Origin: Maledivibacter sp.
GTDB taxonomy: Bacteria > Bacillota > Clostridia > Peptostreptococcales > Caminicellaceae
Length of the DNA stretch: 64,000 nucleotides
Reading direction: 5' to 3'
Assembly (NCBI GenBank): GCA_025210375.1
Contig: JAOASB010000012.1
Coordinates: 1 to 64,000 of the forward strand
Shown here: in pieces, positions 62,370 through 64,000 of the stretch
Position numbering within the stretch: the first letter of the stretch is position 1
Layout of the letters: the number at the start of each line of letters is the position of its first letter
Notes under the pieces: generated by a model
What the model saw: the letters and a program-made list of their open reading frames with translations, nothing else
What the model was told of the DNA's origin: nothing
The model's database searches: none
Position numbers and translations under genes: made by a program

Positions 62370-63005
62370 ATGGTGATAAAGCTTGGAATCAGCCATGTAC
62401 CACTTGCAATAATAAAACAAGGGGGGGCCATGGGAATAGTAATACTCGGAATAGTTTTAATCCTATTAACAGCTTTTATTTTAAAAAGGATAAATACAAC
62501 TAATAACAAGGCTCACCTTAAAAATACTACTAACAATAAAGAAGCCATGGGAAATAAAGGTGCTGAAAAGCATTCTAATGGAATACTAAGAAAAGAAAAC
62601 ATACTATTAAACTTAGGCAAAATAAAAAAAGCTGATGCTATACAAATGGCGGGTCAACTTTTAATTGATGGGGGATATACAGGACAGGGGTATATACAAG
62701 CAATGTTAGAAAGAGAAAAGGTTGTATCAACTTATATTGGGAATGGAGTAGCTATACCCCATGGTGTGGGCTCATCTAAAAATCAGATAAAGCAATCTGG
62801 GATTGTAGTTCTCCAATTCCCACAGGGAATAGATTTTGGAGATGGCAATACGGCTTACTTGATTATTGGAATAGCAGGTAAGGGGGATGAACACTTGAAG
62901 ATACTTTCTAATATTGCAGCATCTTTGGAAAATGAAAAAGTAGTAGAAAAGCTTGTGAACACAAAGAATGTAAATGATATTTATGATATATTTATTAGCA
63001 ACTAA
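62370..63005 (+). CDS. mtlF: PTS EIIA (mannitol/fructose type) with N-terminal membrane anchor
   Basis: 211 residues from ATG 62370 behind AGGAGGGG. The C-terminal 145 residues are an EIIA-Mtl/Fru domain: ILLNLGKIKKADAIQMAGQL, GNGVAIPHGVG (phospho-His 131), VLQFPQGIDFGDG and AGKGDEHLKILSNIA. Unusually the first 70 residues add a transmembrane helix (about 21-40; MGIVILGIVLILLTAFI) and a polar Asn/Lys/Thr-rich spacer. Cytosolic EIIA proteins of this family are about 145 residues and lack this. The anchored form may keep EIIA near the IICB. A later start cannot be excluded, but none has a comparable ribosome binding site. Confidence 0.88.
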   Translation: MVIKLGISHVPLAIIKQGGAMGIVILGIVLILLTAFILKRINTTNNKAHLKNTTNNKEAMGNKGAEKHSNGILRKENILLNLGKIKKADAIQMAGQLLIDGGYTGQGYIQAMLEREKVVSTYIGNGVAIPHGVGSSKNQIKQSGIVVLQFPQGIDFGDGNTAYLIIGIAGKGDEHLKILSNIAASLENEKVVEKLVNTKNVNDIYDIFISN

Positions 63006-63026
63006 TCTAGAGGAAGGAGTGATGTA

Positions 63027-63983
63027 GTGATTACTACCATAACTTTGAACCCTGCCATAGATAAAACAATGATAATAGACAATTTTCAAGCTGGAAAAGT
63101 AAATAGGGAGTTAAGCCTAAGAATAGATGCTGCAGGAAAGGGAATAAATGTATCAAAGGTCATACAAAAACTTGGTGGGAAAAGCCAAGCTATGGGAATA
63201 CTTGCTGGCAATACAGGAGAATTTATAAAAAATGAATTAGATAGAATGAAAATCGAATATGATTTTATGATGATAGAGGGACAAACCAGGACGAATACAA
63301 AGATAGTAGATAGAGAAAATAATTTAGTCACCGATATAAATGAAAACGGGCCATGGGTTTCCCATGAGGATTTAAAGAAATTTGAAAAGAATATTATGGA
63401 TGGACTATCTAAAGGGTCTATAGCAGTATTTTCTGGAAGTGTACCTAGAAATGTAGATAAAAAAATATACACTCGCTTAATTAATGGAGCCAAGGCTAAG
63501 GGTGCAAAAACCATTTTGGATGCCGATGGAGAGCTGTTGATAGAAGGATTGAAGGCAGGCCCTTATCTTGTAAAACCTAATATACACGAGTTAGAAAAAA
63601 TATTTTCTATAAAGATAGAAAGTACAGAAGAGATTATAAGATATGGAAAGAAAATTTTAGAATATGGTGTAGATTATGTAGTTGTTTCCCGTGGAGAAGA
63701 GGGCTCAGTTTTGATAAGTAATAATGAAATTGCCATAGTAAAGGGTATAAAAGTTGAAGCAAAGAGTACGGTGGGGGCAGGAGATTCATTGGTGGCTGCC
63801 ATATCATTATCAATTAGTAGGGGGTATACTTTGGAAGATACGATAAAATTAGCTGTTGCCACAAGCATAGCCAGTGTCATGACCGATGGAACACAATCAG
63901 GGAGTATGGATACCATTAATGAATTAATAGAAAAAGTAGAGTTTAAATTAGTTGATAGGGGGATGATTAAAGATGAAAACTAG
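63027..63983 (+). CDS. PfkB-family sugar-phosphate kinase, 1-phosphofructokinase type
   Basis: 318 residues from GTG 63027 (AGGAAGGAG upstream). The opening TLNPAIDKTMIIDNFQAGKVNR and AAGKGINVSKVIQKLGG are characteristic of FruK/LacC-type kinases. The C-terminal PfkB signature STVGAGDSLVAAISLS carries the catalytic Asp. VKPNIHELEK and VVSRGEEGSVL are also conserved. It would convert fructose-1-phosphate (or tagatose-6-phosphate) to the bisphosphate. It follows the EIIA by 21 bases and overlaps the next gene by 11, so it is part of the same pathway, probably acting on the product of the downstream dehydrogenase. Confidence 0.9.
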   Translation: MITTITLNPAIDKTMIIDNFQAGKVNRELSLRIDAAGKGINVSKVIQKLGGKSQAMGILAGNTGEFIKNELDRMKIEYDFMMIEGQTRTNTKIVDRENNLVTDINENGPWVSHEDLKKFEKNIMDGLSKGSIAVFSGSVPRNVDKKIYTRLINGAKAKGAKTILDADGELLIEGLKAGPYLVKPNIHELEKIFSIKIESTEEIIRYGKKILEYGVDYVVVSRGEEGSVLISNNEIAIVKGIKVEAKSTVGAGDSLVAAISLSISRGYTLEDTIKLAVATSIASVMTDGTQSGSMDTINELIEKVEFKLVDRGMIKDEN

Positions 63984-64000
63984 AGCAGTAAGAATGTATG
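63973..64000 (+). CDS. Start of a probable zinc-type alcohol/sugar-phosphate dehydrogenase (cut by window end)
   Basis: ATG 63973 with GGGGATGA upstream begins MKTRAVRMY, an opening typical of medium-chain zinc dehydrogenases such as the sorbose-1-phosphate reductase group. It overlaps the kinase gene by 11 bases. Only nine codons are visible, so the identity is an inference from the opening and context. Confidence 0.5.

Noticed and set aside
61859-62509. A 216-codon minus-strand frame across the mtlR/EIIA junction
   Set aside because: No RBS, a hydrophobic Ser/Leu-rich composition typical of antisense shadows, and it crosses two well-supported genes.

Overview
The window is a 64 kb chromosomal segment of a low-GC, probably spore-forming, anaerobic Firmicute (class Clostridia or Tissierellia, peptide/amino-acid-fermenting type). 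This is inferred from the AT-rich composition, strong GGAGG-type ribosome binding sites, frequent TTG/GTG starts, a GerM-like sporulation protein, SLH-anchored surface proteins, the clostridial gerM-rph-rdgB-phosphodiesterase order, and two complete oligopeptide ABC importers. The species cannot be fixed from sequence alone.

Layout. (1) 1-2337 is a decayed accessory region: the 3' end of a polymorphic-toxin gene with a candidate immunity gene, an RHS-core C-terminal remnant, and a frameshifted piece of a VirB4/TraE-type conjugation ATPase. (2) 2350-10243 holds a 7TMR-DISM histidine kinase, a response regulator with a SARP-like output, and a 1675-residue SLH/GLUG surface protein. (3) 10417-18662 holds a MarR regulator, an ATC-hydrolase-like pseudogene, a GGDEF+EAL c-di-GMP enzyme and a second SLH surface protein. 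(4) 19765-30639 is an oppBCDF operon with a possible in-frame leader peptide, followed by three paralogous oppA lipoprotein genes, each with its own terminator. (5) 30822-36114 holds a polytopic transporter, a small Cys-rich gene on the minus strand, two conserved hypotheticals and an AIR-synthase/HypE-like protein. (6) 36253-41689 is cell wall, sporulation and housekeeping: amidase, GerM-like, rph, rdgB and a phosphodiesterase. (7) 41811-42509 is a seven-gene tRNA cluster. (8) 43105-48733 is a second peptide importer, dppABCDF. (9) 48932-54389 is a sigma-54 activator next to a CoA-transferase/GntP-permease pair; an excellent -24/-12 promoter lies in front of the pair. (10) 54577-57881 holds tRNA-Arg, a secreted FnIII protein, a lipoprotein serpin and a small hypothetical. 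(11) 58374-64000 is a mannitol-family PTS locus: EIICB, MtlR-type activator, a membrane-tethered EIIA, a PfkB sugar kinase and the start of a zinc-type dehydrogenase.

How it fits together. Two peptide importers plus extra binding proteins suggest peptide scavenging. The sigma-54 module probably handles a short hydroxy- or keto-acid through CoA transfer. The PTS locus probably handles a polyol or sugar, with an unusual downstream enzyme pair in place of the usual mannitol-1-phosphate dehydrogenase.

The most noteworthy non-coding signal is a set of dispersed repeats in intergenic DNA. The main one is a MITE-like element of about 163 bp with 17-bp terminal inverted repeats, present as full, internally deleted, fragmentary and inverted copies. 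A second is a 32-bp motif that occurs singly and as a 62-nt palindrome. Operator-like TGTCAYTA palindromes flank the PTS genes. No CRISPR array, rRNA gene or intact transposase is visible.
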